This document shows positions 44,871 to 53,948 of a stretch of 64,000 nt of DNA, in pieces (position 1 is the stretch's first letter; every line of letters begins with the position of its first letter). Location: positions 186,001 to 250,000 of the forward strand of contig NZ_JANUCJ010000001.1 of assembly GCF_024807615.1 (NCBI RefSeq), given 5' to 3'. The notes under the pieces were generated by a model. That model ran no database searches, was not told where the DNA came from, and worked only from the letters and a program-made list of their open reading frames with translations. This DNA comes from Tsukamurella ocularis (lineage in GTDB: Bacteria; Actinomycetota; Actinomycetes; Mycobacteriales; Mycobacteriaceae). Both the position numbers and the translations under genes were made by a program.

Positions 44871-45785
44871 TTACTTCGTCTTGGGGGCGAGCAGCCGGGA
44901 CATGAGGGCGGCGAGGCCGCTCGCGATGCCCACCAGGATCACCAGGGTGAGGGCGGCGCCCCACGCCCGGTACTCGCCGACGGCGCCGGGGTTGTTGCGG
45001 TACTGGTCGTAGATGAACAGCGGCAACGACGACATGTTGCCGTTGAAGAGGTCGTAGTTCATCCGGTCGCTGATGCCCACGAGCAGCAGCACGGGCGCGG
45101 TCTCGCCGACGACGCGGGCGATGGCGAGGAAGACGCCGGAGACCATGCCGGACGCGGCCGTCGGCAGCACGATCCGCACGATGGTCTTCCACTTGGGCAC
45201 GCCCAGCGCGTAGGAGGCCTCGCGCAGCTCGTTCGGCACGAGCTTGAGCATCTCCTCGGTGGAGCGCACGACGACCGGCACCATGAGCAGGATCAGCGCG
45301 AGGCTCACCGCGAATGCGGACTGCGGCATGCCGAAAGTGGTGATCCAGATGCCGAAGATGAACAGCGTCGCGACGATCGACGGGATGCCGGCGAGCACGT
45401 CGACCATGAAGGTGGTGGCCTTGCCCAGGCGGGTGCCCTCGGCGTATTCGACGAGGAAGATGCCCACCATGACGCCGATCGGCACGGAGAACAGCGCCGC
45501 GATGCCGGCCTGCACGAGCGTCCCGTACAGGGCGTGGCGGATGCCTCCGGCGTAGGAGTCGGGGGCCACGCGGACCATCGACTTGGTCCACCACTCGGGT
45601 TCGAGGATCGCGGGGAGGCCGTTGGCGATCACCATGTACAGGAGCGAGACCAGCGGCGCCAGGGCCAGGAGGAAGCAGGCGCCGAAGATGATCGCAGCGG
45701 CGTTGTTCTTGATCCGGCGCGCGGTGGAGGTGCGGTGGAAGACGGTGCCGCTCTTGGCGACGTCATCGAGCTCAGTGGCGGTCAT
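44871..45785 (-). CDS. pstA: Phosphate ABC importer permease PstA
   Basis: Six-helix permease, 304 residues. The N-terminus carries [22 protein letters not shown] and the EAA loop lies in [26 protein letters not shown] 45785 overlaps the pstC stop (ATGA), so the two permeases are made in equal amounts. Confidence 0.94.
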   Translation of the reverse strand: MTATELDDVAKSGTVFHRTSTARRIKNNAAAIIFGACFLLALAPLVSLLYMVIANGLPAILEPEWWTKSMVRVAPDSYAGGIRHALYGTLVQAGIAALFSVPIGVMVGIFLVEYAEGTRLGKATTFMVDVLAGIPSIVATLFIFGIWITTFGMPQSAFAVSLALILLMVPVVVRSTEEMLKLVPNELREASYALGVPKWKTIVRIVLPTAASGMVSGVFLAIARVVGETAPVLLLVGISDRMNYDLFNGNMSSLPLFIYDQYRNNPGAVGEYRAWGAALTLVILVGIASGLAALMSRLLAPKTK

Positions 45786-46789
45786 CCGTTCACCCGTCCC
45801 CCGCCGATCCAGCGGGCGACCGCGTTCACCACGAAGGTGAGCACGAACAGCACGAGGCCGGCGGCGATGTAGGCGCCGCGCTGGTCGACGTTGTCGAACT
45901 CAGCGGCGGCGGAGGCGATCTTCGAAGCGAAGGTGTAGCCGCTGTCGAACAGCGACCAGATGGAGGTCTTGGTGGCGGCGAACAGGATGATGAGCACCGC
46001 GATGGTCTCGCCGAGGGCGCGACCGAGAGCCAGCATGGAACCGGCGACGATGCCGGACCGGCCGTAGGGGAACACCGTCAGTCGGATGACCTCCCACTTG
46101 GTGGCGCCCAGGGCCAGCGCGGCCTCCTGGTGCGCGACGGGGGTCTGGCGCAGCGACTCGCGCGTGATCGACGTGATGATCGGCAGGATCATGATCGCGA
46201 GCACGATGCCCGCGGTGAACACCGTCGAGCCGAGAGAGAGCTCGACGTTGCCGGTCTTGAACAGGAAGAACCAGCCCAGGTTCTCGTTGAGCCACCGCTG
46301 CAGCGGTACCAGGAACGGCGCGAGCACGAAGATGCCCCAGAGGCCGTAGATGATCGACGGGACCGCGGCCAGCAGATCGATCACGGCGCTGAGCGGCCGC
46401 GACAGCCGCGCCGGCACGTACTGCACGAGGAAGGTCGCGATGCCCACGGCCACGGGGACGGCGATGATGAGCGCCATCACTGACGAGAGGACGGTGATCT
46501 TCAGCAGCTCGAGGATGCCGAACCGCATGTTGGACGGGCTCGTCTGCCACTCGGAGCTGGTGAGGAAGTTGACGTTGTTCTTGGTGAGCGCCGGGACCGC
46601 CTGCACGACGAGCTGCAGGAAGATCAGCGCGATCACCACGACGAGCAGGATTCCGGAGGCGTAGCTCGCCCACTTGAAGATCTTCTCCATGCGGTCGTGA
46701 CCGCCGGCGAAGGTGGTGCGGGTGGGAGCCCCGTCGGTGGCCGCTACGGCGCCGTCGGCGTCGCGGTCCGTCGAATCCTCAGTCGCCAT
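45782..46789 (-). CDS. pstC: Phosphate ABC importer permease PstC
   Basis: Six-helix permease of 335 residues with a ~35-residue acidic cytoplasmic N-terminus. [38 protein letters not shown] and the EAA loop [22 protein letters not shown] are PstC hallmarks. ATG 46789 with an upstream GGGG is chosen; GTG 46810, 10 nt after a GGAAGGA stretch, is the alternative. Second gene of pstSCAB. Confidence 0.93.
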   Translation of the reverse strand: MATEDSTDRDADGAVAATDGAPTRTTFAGGHDRMEKIFKWASYASGILLVVVIALIFLQLVVQAVPALTKNNVNFLTSSEWQTSPSNMRFGILELLKITVLSSVMALIIAVPVAVGIATFLVQYVPARLSRPLSAVIDLLAAVPSIIYGLWGIFVLAPFLVPLQRWLNENLGWFFLFKTGNVELSLGSTVFTAGIVLAIMILPIITSITRESLRQTPVAHQEAALALGATKWEVIRLTVFPYGRSGIVAGSMLALGRALGETIAVLIILFAATKTSIWSLFDSGYTFASKIASAAAEFDNVDQRGAYIAAGLVLFVLTFVVNAVARWIGGGRVNG

Positions 46790-46899
46790 GTTTCCCCGTT
46801 GTTCGGCCACGCGAAAATCGTCCTTCCGGCTGAGCCGGACGTCGTGCGAGTGCCATTGTGCCTGGCCGCCCGCACGACGCCCGGTGGTTCAGCAGTGTC

Positions 46900-48021
46900 T
46901 TACTGGATCGAGTCGATCGACTCGGTGAGCGTGGTGCGGAAGGACTCGGGGATCGGGGCGTAGCCCTGGCCCGCGAGTTGGTCCTGCGCCGGCTTGCTGG
47001 CCGCGACCTTGAGGAAGGTCTTCAGGCCCTTGCCGACCTCGGCGTCCGCGTACTTGGAGCACACGATCTCGTAGGTCGCGAGCACGATCGGGTAAGCGCC
47101 GGCCGCCGACGGCTTGTAGAAGCCCTCGGTGTCGATGACCAGGTCCTTGCTGCCCGGAGTCTTGAACTTGGCCGACTCGATGGTCTTGGCGACCGACTCG
47201 CTCGAGAGCTTCACGGCCTCGGGGCCGGCCGAGGTGATGATGTTGGCGACCTGCAGCTTCTGCGCCTTGGCGAAGCTCCACTCGGCGTACGTGATGGTGC
47301 CCTCGGCCTTGTTCACGGTCGCGGCGACGGCGGCGTTGCCGCTCGCGCCCTGGCCGGTGCCGCCCTTGAAGGCCTTGCCCTTCTTGTCAGCGGACCACTC
47401 GGCCGGCGCGGCCGAGCCGAGGTACTTCTGGAAGTTCTCGGTGGTACCCGACTCGTCGGAGCGGAAGACGACGGTGATCGGCAGGTCGGGGAGCGCGGCA
47501 CCCTTGTTCTCGGCGGCGATCTCGGGGGCGTTCCACTTGGTGACGACGCCGCTGAAGATCTTCGCCAGGGTCGGGGCCGACAGGTTCACGGCGACGTCCC
47601 CGGGCAGCTTGTAGGCGACGGCGATCGGGCCGAAGACGAGCGGGAGGTTCAGGGCGGGTGCGCCGCACTTCTCCTCGGCCTTCTTCGCCTGGTCGGCGTT
47701 GAGCGGCGAATCGGAGCCGCCGAAGTTGGTCAGCCCCGAGGTGAACTCGGTGATGCCCTGACCCGAGCCGTTGCCGCTGTAGTCGACGTTCGCGCCCGAG
47801 CAGTCCTGGGCGAAGGTGTTCTTGAAGACGGTCATGGCGTTGGCCTGCGCCGTCGAGCCGCTGCCCTTGAGCTGCAGCTTGCCGTCGCACTGCACGCCCG
47901 AGCCGCCCGCGGACGAGCTGCCCGCGGCATCGCTCGACTCCTCGCCGCCACACGCGGACAGGGTCAAAGACAGGGCGGCCACCATGGCCAGGGCCGATAC
48001 GGATCCACGCTTGAAGTTCAC
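46900..48021 (-). CDS. pstS: Phosphate-binding lipoprotein PstS
   Basis: Surface phosphate receptor, 373 residues. MNFKRGSVSALAMVAALSLTLSAC is a lipoprotein signal (Cys24). Phosphate-contact segments are LKGSGSTAQANAM, NFGGSDSPL and FRSDESGTTENFQKYL. GTG 48021 follows a GGAGGAATC site. First gene of pstSCAB with a cluster of GACACCC repeats upstream that suggests Pho control. Confidence 0.95.
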   Translation of the reverse strand: MNFKRGSVSALAMVAALSLTLSACGGEESSDAAGSSSAGGSGVQCDGKLQLKGSGSTAQANAMTVFKNTFAQDCSGANVDYSGNGSGQGITEFTSGLTNFGGSDSPLNADQAKKAEEKCGAPALNLPLVFGPIAVAYKLPGDVAVNLSAPTLAKIFSGVVTKWNAPEIAAENKGAALPDLPITVVFRSDESGTTENFQKYLGSAAPAEWSADKKGKAFKGGTGQGASGNAAVAATVNKAEGTITYAEWSFAKAQKLQVANIITSAGPEAVKLSSESVAKTIESAKFKTPGSKDLVIDTEGFYKPSAAGAYPIVLATYEIVCSKYADAEVGKGLKTFLKVAASKPAQDQLAGQGYAPIPESFRTTLTESIDSIQ

Positions 48022-48067
48022 CGAGATTCCTCCGGGTCGAGTCAGGACTGATCACCCCGGCAACTGC

Positions 48068-48125
48068 GGGTGTCTTCCTGCAACATAGGGAGGCCGGGTG
48101 TCCGATTCGGGTGTCCCGGGTGAAC
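48068..48125 (-). promoter_or_regulatory. Candidate Pho-box repeats and -10 element of pstS
   Basis: On the minus strand GTTCACCC (48125-48118) is followed by GACACCC at 48115-48109, 48102-48096 and 48074-48068, around a -10 TATGTT (48087-48082) with no good -35. GTTCACC-type direct repeats are the known PhoP/RegX3 site pattern in actinobacteria; spacing here is irregular (9 and 13 bp). Confidence 0.45.
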
Positions 48126-48153
48126 GGACGGGAAACTCGCCCGGTCGAGTGGA

Positions 48154-49029
48154 TTACCGGAGCGCGTACGCGACGTGTCTTTCGTTTTCCTCAAAACCCA
48201 GCCGGGTGTACGTGCGCAGCGCGGCGGCGTTGTCGCCCTCCACGTACAGCTCCACCGCCGCGAGGCCGCGACCGGCGAGGTAGTGCAGGCCGGCGGCGGT
48301 CAGCAGGTTCCCGAGACCCTTCCCCTGACCTGCGGGGGCCACCGCGACGATGTAGACCTCGCCGATGCCCGCGGCAGGGTCGGCGACCTTGGTCCAGTGG
48401 AAGCCCAGCAGGCGGTTCTGCTCGTCCACTGCCAGGAACAGGCCCGCCGGGTCGAACCAGTCGGCGCCGGTTCGCTCGTCGATCTGCTCGCCGGTCCAGC
48501 CGCCCTGCTCGGGGTGCCAGGAGAACGCTGCGTTGTTCACCGCGAGGATCGCGGCGTCGTCGACCGGACCGGCGTAGGTCCGCACAGTCACCCCCTCGGG
48601 CGGGGCGGGAACCGGGGCCAGCCCGGCGAGTGGGCGCCGCAGGTTGAGCAGGGTGCGTACCGCGGTCAGGCCGAGGCTCGCGGCGAGCGCGCGAGCCGCG
48701 GGGAGGTCGCCGTGTGCCCAGACGGTGCCGCCGTCGCCCACGAGGTCGAGCGCCCCGGTCACCAGGGCGCGCCCCAGGCCGCGTCGGCGCTCCGACGGTG
48801 CGACGACCACCTCCACCGCGCCGGGCCCGCCGGCAGGCGGGACGACGATCCCCGCGTAGCCCGACGGTGCGCCGTCCACGCCCCGCGCGAGCACGTGCGG
48901 ACCGTCACCCGCGATGCCGAGGCGGAACTGCTCCGAGAGCGGGCCTATGCCGTCAGCGGCCTCCGCGGCGCCGGCGATCCCGAGCACCGCCTCCGCATCG
49001 GCGATCGGACCGCGCACCACGTCGACCAT
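48154..49029 (-). CDS. mshD: Mycothiol synthase MshD
   Basis: Acetyltransferase for the last step of mycothiol synthesis (acetylation of Cys-GlcN-Ins). The 291-residue protein has two GNAT domains: one with VVVAPSERRRGLGRALV, the other with IVAVAPAGQGKGLGNLLTAAGLHYL, the catalytic half, ending RLGFEENERHVAYAL. Its ATG directly abuts the glnR stop. The same glnR-mshD-pst order occurs in M. tuberculosis, and the gene itself marks the organism as a mycothiol producer. Confidence 0.95.
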   Translation of the reverse strand: MVDVVRGPIADAEAVLGIAGAAEAADGIGPLSEQFRLGIAGDGPHVLARGVDGAPSGYAGIVVPPAGGPGAVEVVVAPSERRRGLGRALVTGALDLVGDGGTVWAHGDLPAARALAASLGLTAVRTLLNLRRPLAGLAPVPAPPEGVTVRTYAGPVDDAAILAVNNAAFSWHPEQGGWTGEQIDERTGADWFDPAGLFLAVDEQNRLLGFHWTKVADPAAGIGEVYIVAVAPAGQGKGLGNLLTAAGLHYLAGRGLAAVELYVEGDNAAALRTYTRLGFEENERHVAYALR

Positions 49030-49764
49030 CTACATCTCCTCGAGATCCTCGTCCGTCGGTTCCATGTCCTCGACGGGGCGCTCGCCCTTGCCCCGCACGG
49101 GCCGCACCGCCTTGTAGCCGACGTTACGGACCGTGCCGATCATGCCCTCGTGCTCGGCGCCGAGCTTGGCCCGCAGGCGCCGGACGTGCACGTCGACGGT
49201 GCGGGTGCCGCCGAAGAAGTCGTAACCCCACACCTCCTGCAGCAGCTGGGCACGGGTGAAGACGCGGCCCACGTTCTGCGCCAGGAACTTGAGCAGCTCG
49301 AATTCCTTGTAGGTGAGGTCGAGAGGCTTGCCGCGCAGGCGGGCGGTGTACGTGCCCTCGTCGATGACGAGCTCGCCGAGCGTGACCTTGTCGGCCACCT
49401 CGTCCTCGCCGCCGGCGTCGCGGCGCGCGACGACGAGCCGCAGCCGGGCGTCGATCTCGGCGGGACCGATCGTGGGCAGCAGGAAGTCGTCGAGGCCCCA
49501 GTCGGCGCTGGCCGCGACGAGCCCGCCCTCGGTGAGCACCGCGACCACGGCCATCCGGCCCGCGCCCGTGCTGCCGAGCAGCCGGCACAGCCCGCGCGCC
49601 GTCACCAGATCGGTGCGGGCGTCGACGAGGGCGACCTCCGCCGGTCCGACCTCCAGCAGCGACGAGACGTCGGCGGGCAGCGTCCGCACCGTGTGCGGCA
49701 GCAGCGAGAGCGACGGCAGCACCGTGTCCGGCTCCCGGTCGGACGTGAGCAGGATCAGATCCAC
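49030..49764 (-). CDS. glnR: GlnR-type OmpR-family winged-helix regulator
   Basis: Orphan response-regulator-like protein controlling nitrogen metabolism, 244 residues. [19 protein letters not shown] and [21 protein letters not shown] follow the degenerate receiver of mycobacterial GlnR (Rv0818), which is known to act without classical phosphorylation. The C-terminal winged helix reads [21 protein letters not shown] and [19 protein letters not shown] 49764 is set by a GGGGAGGG site; the frame open to 49938 is rejected. Immediately followed by mshD. Confidence 0.9.
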   Translation of the reverse strand: MDLILLTSDREPDTVLPSLSLLPHTVRTLPADVSSLLEVGPAEVALVDARTDLVTARGLCRLLGSTGAGRMAVVAVLTEGGLVAASADWGLDDFLLPTIGPAEIDARLRLVVARRDAGGEDEVADKVTLGELVIDEGTYTARLRGKPLDLTYKEFELLKFLAQNVGRVFTRAQLLQEVWGYDFFGGTRTVDVHVRRLRAKLGAEHEGMIGTVRNVGYKAVRPVRGKGERPVEDMEPTDEDLEEM

Positions 49765-49873
49765 ATGCCCTCCCCACAGTGCGCGGCGGTCTCGAAGAAA
49801 ATGTCGAATGTCAGAATAGCGGTGGTCAGAACGCCGCGCGTGACGGCGTCGGTGTCGACGAGAGGGTGCGAGC

Positions 49874-50689
49874 GTGGCGCAGGGGCGGGGACGGGCGTGG
49901 ATCAGGCGGGTTCTGATCGCCGTAGCGACGCTCCTCACGGTCGCGCTGCTCGCCGAACTCGGGTCCGCGGCGACGGCGGAGTACCGCCTTTCGCGCGAGC
50001 TGCGGGCGGCCGCGGGCCTGTCCGACGACCCTGAGGTGACGATCGGCGGATTCCCCTACCTGACCTCGGGCGGGGAACACCCGAAGCTGACCATCGCCGC
50101 GCCTGCGAAGGTGCACGACCGGAGCGCTCGCATCGAGGCCGAGATGACCGACGTCCGGATCCCCGGCGGCCTCCTGCCCGGGTTCGCGCCGGACACCCCG
50201 ATCGCTGCGGGGCACGTGGAGGCGCGGGTGCGGCTGGACCAGAAGACAGTGGGCCGGTACATGGACATCGTCGACCTGCAGGTGCACACGCCCGCCCCGA
50301 AGCGCGCCGGCGCGGGCAGCCCCGCAGACGGCTACGTGAAGGCGTCGAAGGGCATCGTTCTCACCGGCACCGTTCCGCTGCCCACCCCGGCCGAGCCGAA
50401 GCGCACCGTCCTGATCTCGGTCGCCGCGGGCTTCGCCAACGAGGGCGACGCGATCTCCGTGCGCGCCACCGGGATCTACGCGGGCCCCGAGGATCACGCG
50501 AAGGCCGACTTGCTGCCGGGCGAGGACCAGGCGGTCCTGGCCGCCTTCACGCGGGTGCTGCCGCGGATGGCCCTGCCCTTCGGCATCGCGCCGACCGGCG
50601 CGCGGGCGGAGAACGCCGACGTCGTGCTGCTCGGCGAGGCGGACGGGGTCACCGTCACCCCCGGCGCCTTCTACCGCACGCTGGCCTGA
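49874..50689 (+). CDS. lmeA: LmeA family (DUF2993) exported protein
   Basis: A 271-residue protein with a single N-terminal anchor/signal ([19 protein letters not shown]) and a DUF2993 beta-rich domain ([20 protein letters not shown] ... [11 protein letters not shown]). The M. tuberculosis counterpart Rv0817c and M. smegmatis LmeA affect lipomannan elongation. GTG 49874. Divergent from glnR and followed by the cys leader region. Confidence 0.88.
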   Translation: MAQGRGRAWIRRVLIAVATLLTVALLAELGSAATAEYRLSRELRAAAGLSDDPEVTIGGFPYLTSGGEHPKLTIAAPAKVHDRSARIEAEMTDVRIPGGLLPGFAPDTPIAAGHVEARVRLDQKTVGRYMDIVDLQVHTPAPKRAGAGSPADGYVKASKGIVLTGTVPLPTPAEPKRTVLISVAAGFANEGDAISVRATGIYAGPEDHAKADLLPGEDQAVLAAFTRVLPRMALPFGIAPTGARAENADVVLLGEADGVTVTPGAFYRTLA

Positions 50690-50724
50690 GCCTCCCGTCC
50701 GCTACGGGTCCCGTGACCCTCCCG

Positions 50725-50752
50725 TGACGGAACCTCGCGGGTTGGGTATTCT
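50725..50752 (+). promoter_or_regulatory. Promoter of the cysteine leader-cysA-sseC transcript
   Basis: TGACGG (50725-50730) and TATTCT (50747-50752) with a 16-nt spacer; the -10 ends seven bases before ATG 50760, so the transcript is expected to begin at the leader start codon (leaderless). Confidence 0.6.
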
Positions 50753-50759
50753 CACTCTC

Positions 50760-50843
50760 ATGCGCAACCGCTGTGAGCTGCTGCTCACCCGCCGTCTGGC
50801 GGTCGATCTGTGCCGTATGGCCGGTTGTTGCTGTCTGGGCTAG
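50760..50843 (+). CDS. Cysteine-rich leaderless leader peptide (cysteine attenuator)
   Basis: A 27-residue ORF, MRNRCELLLTRRLAVDLCR then MAGCCCLG and stop, with three consecutive Cys codons five codons before the end and five Cys in total. It starts seven bases after a -10 element and has no ribosome site. In mycobacteria, leaderless polycysteine ORFs of the same type (LTRRLAVDLC...CCC) precede sulfur genes and act as cysteine-responsive attenuators. Position 131 nt upstream of cysA makes the same role very likely here. Too short for usual gene finders. Confidence 0.88.
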   Translation: MRNRCELLLTRRLAVDLCRMAGCCCLG

Positions 50844-50917
50844 TCCCGCCTCCCCCGGGCCGGGTGCCCGATTGTCAGTGCATCCTCATGCCCTCCCAGC
50901 GCATCCGCGCACCCTTC

Positions 50918-50943
50918 GAAGTGGCGATCTCGCTTCTCACTTC
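50918..50943 (+). promoter_or_regulatory. Hairpin in the attenuator region before cysA
   Basis: GAAGTG-GCGA-TC-TCGC-TTCT-CACTTC folds as a 6+4-bp stem, 75 nt after the leader stop and 16 nt before the GAAAGGGA ribosome site of cysA. It may be part of the structure that gates cysA translation or transcription. Confidence 0.4.
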
Positions 50944-50974
50944 ACGTCCATAGGAATCAACGAAAGGGATCCTC

Positions 50975-51802
50975 ATGGCTCGCTCCGACGTCCTGGTCTC
51001 CGCAGACTGGGCTGAGCAGAACCTCGACACCCCGGGTGTCGTCTTCGTCGAGGTCGACGAGGACACGTCGATCTACGACGACAACCACATCCAGGGCGCC
51101 GTCCGCCTCGACTGGCGGGGGGACCTGCAGGATCCGATCCGTCGCGACTTCCTCGACCAGGACGGCTTCTCGAAGCTCCTCTCCGAGCGCGGCATCGGCA
51201 ACGACGACACCGTGGTGCTCTACGGCGGCAACAACAACTGGTTCGCGGCGTACGCCTACTGGTACTTCAAGCTGTACGGCCACCAGGACGTGAAGCTGCT
51301 CGACGGCGGCCGCAAGAAGTGGGAGCTCGACGCCCGCCCGCTGTCGACCGACGCGGTGTCCCGCCCGGCCACGAGCTACCAGGCCAAGCCCGTCGACCTG
51401 TCGCTGCGCGCCTTCCGCGACGAGGTGATCGACTCGATCGGCAAGAAGAACCTGGTCGACGTGCGTTCGCCCGACGAGTTCTCCGGCAAGATCTCCGCGC
51501 CGGCGCACCTCCCGCAGGAGCAGGCGCAGCAGCGCGGCCACGTCCCCGGCGCGATCAACATCCCCTGGTCGACCACCGCGAACGAGGACGGCACCTTCAA
51601 GTCGGACGAGGACCTCGCGACGCTGTACGCGGAGAAGGGCTTCGACGAGTCCAAGGAGACCATCGCGTACTGCCGCATCGGCGAGCGCAGCTCGCACACG
51701 TGGTTCGTGCTGCAGGAGCTCCTCGGCAAGAAGAACGTCAAGAACTACGACGGCTCGTGGGTCGAGTACGGCTCCCTCGTGGGCGCCCCGATCGAGAAGT
51801 AA
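50975..51802 (+). CDS. cysA: Thiosulfate sulfurtransferase (rhodanese)
   Basis: Two-domain rhodanese of 275 residues transferring sulfane sulfur. The N-terminal domain (HIQGAVRLDWRGDLQD, YGGNNNWFAAYAYWYF) lacks the active Cys; the C-terminal domain has VDVRSPDEFSGK, GHVPGAINIPW and the catalytic loop YCRIGERSSHT. Similar to CysA2/CysA3 of M. tuberculosis. ATG 50975, 6 nt after GAAAGGGA. Controlled by the Cys leader; forms an operon with sseC. Confidence 0.92.
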   Translation: MARSDVLVSADWAEQNLDTPGVVFVEVDEDTSIYDDNHIQGAVRLDWRGDLQDPIRRDFLDQDGFSKLLSERGIGNDDTVVLYGGNNNWFAAYAYWYFKLYGHQDVKLLDGGRKKWELDARPLSTDAVSRPATSYQAKPVDLSLRAFRDEVIDSIGKKNLVDVRSPDEFSGKISAPAHLPQEQAQQRGHVPGAINIPWSTTANEDGTFKSDEDLATLYAEKGFDESKETIAYCRIGERSSHTWFVLQELLGKKNVKNYDGSWVEYGSLVGAPIEK

Positions 51803-51813
51803 GGAAGACCATC

Positions 51814-52119
51814 ATGTGTGGAGCACCGAAGCAGGGCCAGGTCCTGCCCGCAGGCGTCGATGTCGAGAAGGAGACCGTCCTGACCGGTCAGGTCCTCGAC
51901 GGAGCCGGTAACCCCGTCGCGGGCGCGTTCGTGCGCCTCCTCGACGGCACCGGCGAGTTCACCGCCGAGGTCGTGGCCTCGGGCACCGGCGACTACCGCT
52001 TCTTCGCGGCGCCGGGCACCTGGACGCTGCGTGCGCTGTCCTCCGTGGGCAACGGCGACATCCAGGTCTCGCCCGAGTCGAACGGCGTCTACAACCAGGA
52101 CATCACCGTCTCGAAGTAG
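51814..52119 (+). CDS. sseC: SseC-like DUF1416 protein
   Basis: A 101-residue protein, MCGAPKQGQVLPAGVD then VLTGQVLDGAGNPVAGAFVRLLD, a transthyretin/Cna-B-like beta sandwich. Always paired with rhodanese genes in mycobacteria (sseC2 beside cysA2), role in sulfur metabolism unproven. The N-terminal Cys2 is a notable conserved residue. An AAGGAAG site spans the cysA stop, 6-7 nt before the ATG. Confidence 0.9.
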   Translation: MCGAPKQGQVLPAGVDVEKETVLTGQVLDGAGNPVAGAFVRLLDGTGEFTAEVVASGTGDYRFFAAPGTWTLRALSSVGNGDIQVSPESNGVYNQDITVSK

Positions 52120-52131
52120 CCCGCCCCTCGC

Positions 52132-52192
52132 AATTGAACACCGTTATGGACAACAAACCCCCAGGTGGGAATGTCCACAACGGTGTTCAATT
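52132..52192. repeat. Long inverted repeat between sseC and the hydrolase gene
   Basis: Two 21-nt arms (52132-52152 and 52172-52192) are complementary except for one position and are separated by 19 nt that contain a further CCC-AGGT-GGG stem. The arms start AATTGAACACCGTT and end AACGGTGTTCAATT. No T-run follows. It could be an extended terminator hairpin, a paired operator or a small palindromic element. Confidence 0.6.
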
Positions 52193-52287
52193 CGTTTCGG
52201 GGGTCGTTGCGTCCGTTCCCGAGTAGCGTCGGACATCAGTACCGAATCGGTACTACGTCGCGAATCCGCTACCCGAGGAGTCCCACC

Positions 52288-53331
52288 GTGCCCGCTCCCT
52301 CCGACGCCGAGTATTTCGAGCTCGGCGACGTCACGCTGCAGTCCGGCCACACCCTGCGCGGCGCCCGCCTCGCGTACAAGACCTTCGGCACCCTCAATGC
52401 CGACAAGTCGAACGTGATCGTCTACCCCACCTGGTACTCGGGCTGGCATACCGACAACGAGTGGCTGGTGGGCACCGACAAGACGCTGAACCCGGACGAG
52501 TACTTCATCGTCATCCCCAACATGCTGGGCAACGGCCTCTCGACCTCCCCGTCGAACGCGGCACCGCCGTACGACCACGCCCGCTTCCCGCTCGTCACCT
52601 TCTACGACCAGGTCGAGGCCCAGCACCGCCTCCTCACGGAGAAGTGGGGCATCACGACGATCGCGCTGGTCACTGGCTGGTCGATGGGCGCCGGCCAGAC
52701 CTACCAGTGGGCCGTGAGCCACCCGGAGATGGTGCAGCGCGCGGCGCCGTTCTGCGGTTCCAGCCGGACCGCGCCGCACAACCAGGTGTTCCTCGAGTCG
52801 CTCCGCGAGGCGCTGCGGGCCGACGCGGCGTGGGCCGATGGCGACTACGACCCCGCGCGCCCACCGATCAAGGGCCTGCGCGCCTTCGCCCGGATTTACT
52901 CGGGATGGGGCTTCTCCCAGGCCTTCTACTGGAACGAGACGTGGCGCGAGCTGGGCTTCACCTCGCTCGACGACTTCCTTTACGGCTTCTGGGAGCAGTT
53001 CTTCCGGGACGGCCGCGACCCCAACGACCTGATCGCGATGATCGGGACGTGGCACGCCGGGAACGTCGGTGACACCCCCGGGTTCGACGGTGACCACGGG
53101 GCCGCGCTGCGCTCGATCAAGTGCCCCCTGCTGGCGATGCCCGCGGAGAAGGACCTGTACTTCCCGCCGGAGGACGAGGCCTGGGCCTCGCAGTTCATCG
53201 AACACGGCGACGTCCGGGTGATCCCGGGCGTGTGGGGCCACTTCGCGGGCGGCGGCAAGAACCCCGTCGACACGGCCTTCATAGACGCGGGCCTGCGCGA
53301 GCTGCTCGCCCGCCCCGGCTACACCGGGTAG
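52288..53331 (+). CDS. Alpha/beta hydrolase, homoserine acetyltransferase-like
   Basis: A 347-residue alpha/beta-hydrolase resembling MetX. RLAYKTFGTLNADKSNVIVYPTW and ALVTGWSMGAGQTYQWAVSHP contain the nucleophile Ser (G-x-S-M-G); the acid and His fall in MPAEKDLYFPPED and VWGHFAGGG. It lacks the exact MetX motifs around the acceptor site, so it is probably a hydrolase or acyltransferase of another small molecule. GTG 52288 follows a GAGGAG site by 6 nt; the frame open to 52165 is rejected. Confidence 0.78.
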   Translation: MPAPSDAEYFELGDVTLQSGHTLRGARLAYKTFGTLNADKSNVIVYPTWYSGWHTDNEWLVGTDKTLNPDEYFIVIPNMLGNGLSTSPSNAAPPYDHARFPLVTFYDQVEAQHRLLTEKWGITTIALVTGWSMGAGQTYQWAVSHPEMVQRAAPFCGSSRTAPHNQVFLESLREALRADAAWADGDYDPARPPIKGLRAFARIYSGWGFSQAFYWNETWRELGFTSLDDFLYGFWEQFFRDGRDPNDLIAMIGTWHAGNVGDTPGFDGDHGAALRSIKCPLLAMPAEKDLYFPPEDEAWASQFIEHGDVRVIPGVWGHFAGGGKNPVDTAFIDAGLRELLARPGYTG

Positions 53332-53347
53332 CCGCTCCGCTCTTCTG

Positions 53348-53361
53348 GAGATCCGGATCTC
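53348..53361. promoter_or_regulatory. 14-bp palindrome upstream of the alkylation-repair operon
   Basis: GAGATCCGGATCTC, a perfect palindrome 54 bp before the first ogt start. It could be an operator of the repair operon; no ECF-type -35/-10 pair was recognised with confidence. Confidence 0.35.
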
Positions 53362-53414
53362 ACGTTCCGCCCGCCCGCGGCGTCTACAGGGCAGGATCGA
53401 GACGAGGAGAGATC

Positions 53415-53948
53415 ATGAGCACCAGGCACATCGTGGCGGAGACCACCTTCGGCGAGCTGACGCTCGTCGCCGACTCGCGCGCCGTGACCGGCGTGTATTT
53501 CCGCCACCACATCCGCCGCCCGGCGGAGTCGTCGTTCGGGGAGCGCGTCACCACGGACGCCCTGCTCGACGAGGCGGCGCACCAGATCCGCGCCTTCCTC
53601 GCAGGGGAGCGTCGCGGCTTCGACCTGCCGCTCGCCACCCACGGCAGCGACGTCCAGGAGGCCGTCTGGGCCGCGCTGCGGGAGATCCCATACGGCGCGA
53701 CCACGACGTACGGCGCCCTCGCGGAGCGGCTCGATCTCGACACGTCGGCGTGGGGCGTCGGGCAGGCCGTCGGCGCGAATCCGCTGTGCGTGCTGATCCC
53801 GTGCCACCGCGTGCTCGGGTCGAATGGCACGCTCACGGGGTACGCAGGTGGCCTGGGCCGCAAGCGGGTCCTGCTCGACCTCGAGGCCGCCGCCGACGGG
53901 ACGCCGTGGCTCCCCGGCATGGGAGCCCACAGCCCGGGAGCGGCGTGA
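53415..53948 (+). CDS. ogt: O6-alkylguanine-DNA alkyltransferase (first copy)
   Basis: Suicide repair protein of 177 residues removing alkyl groups from O6-alkylguanine. The acceptor Cys is in LIPCHRVLGSNG, preceded by REIPYGATTTYGALA and the recognition helix GQAVGANPL. ATG 53415 has a GAGGAGAG site. Its stop overlaps the GTG of the sigma-factor gene (GTGA). First of five overlapping or abutting genes. Confidence 0.92.
   Translation: MSTRHIVAETTFGELTLVADSRAVTGVYFRHHIRRPAESSFGERVTTDALLDEAAHQIRAFLAGERRGFDLPLATHGSDVQEAVWAALREIPYGATTTYGALAERLDLDTSAWGVGQAVGANPLCVLIPCHRVLGSNGTLTGYAGGLGRKRVLLDLEAAADGTPWLPGMGAHSPGAA

Noticed and set aside
49765-49938. Extended start of glnR
   Set aside because: Arg/His-rich lead sequence; GTG 49764 with GGGGAGGG begins the conserved receiver fold.
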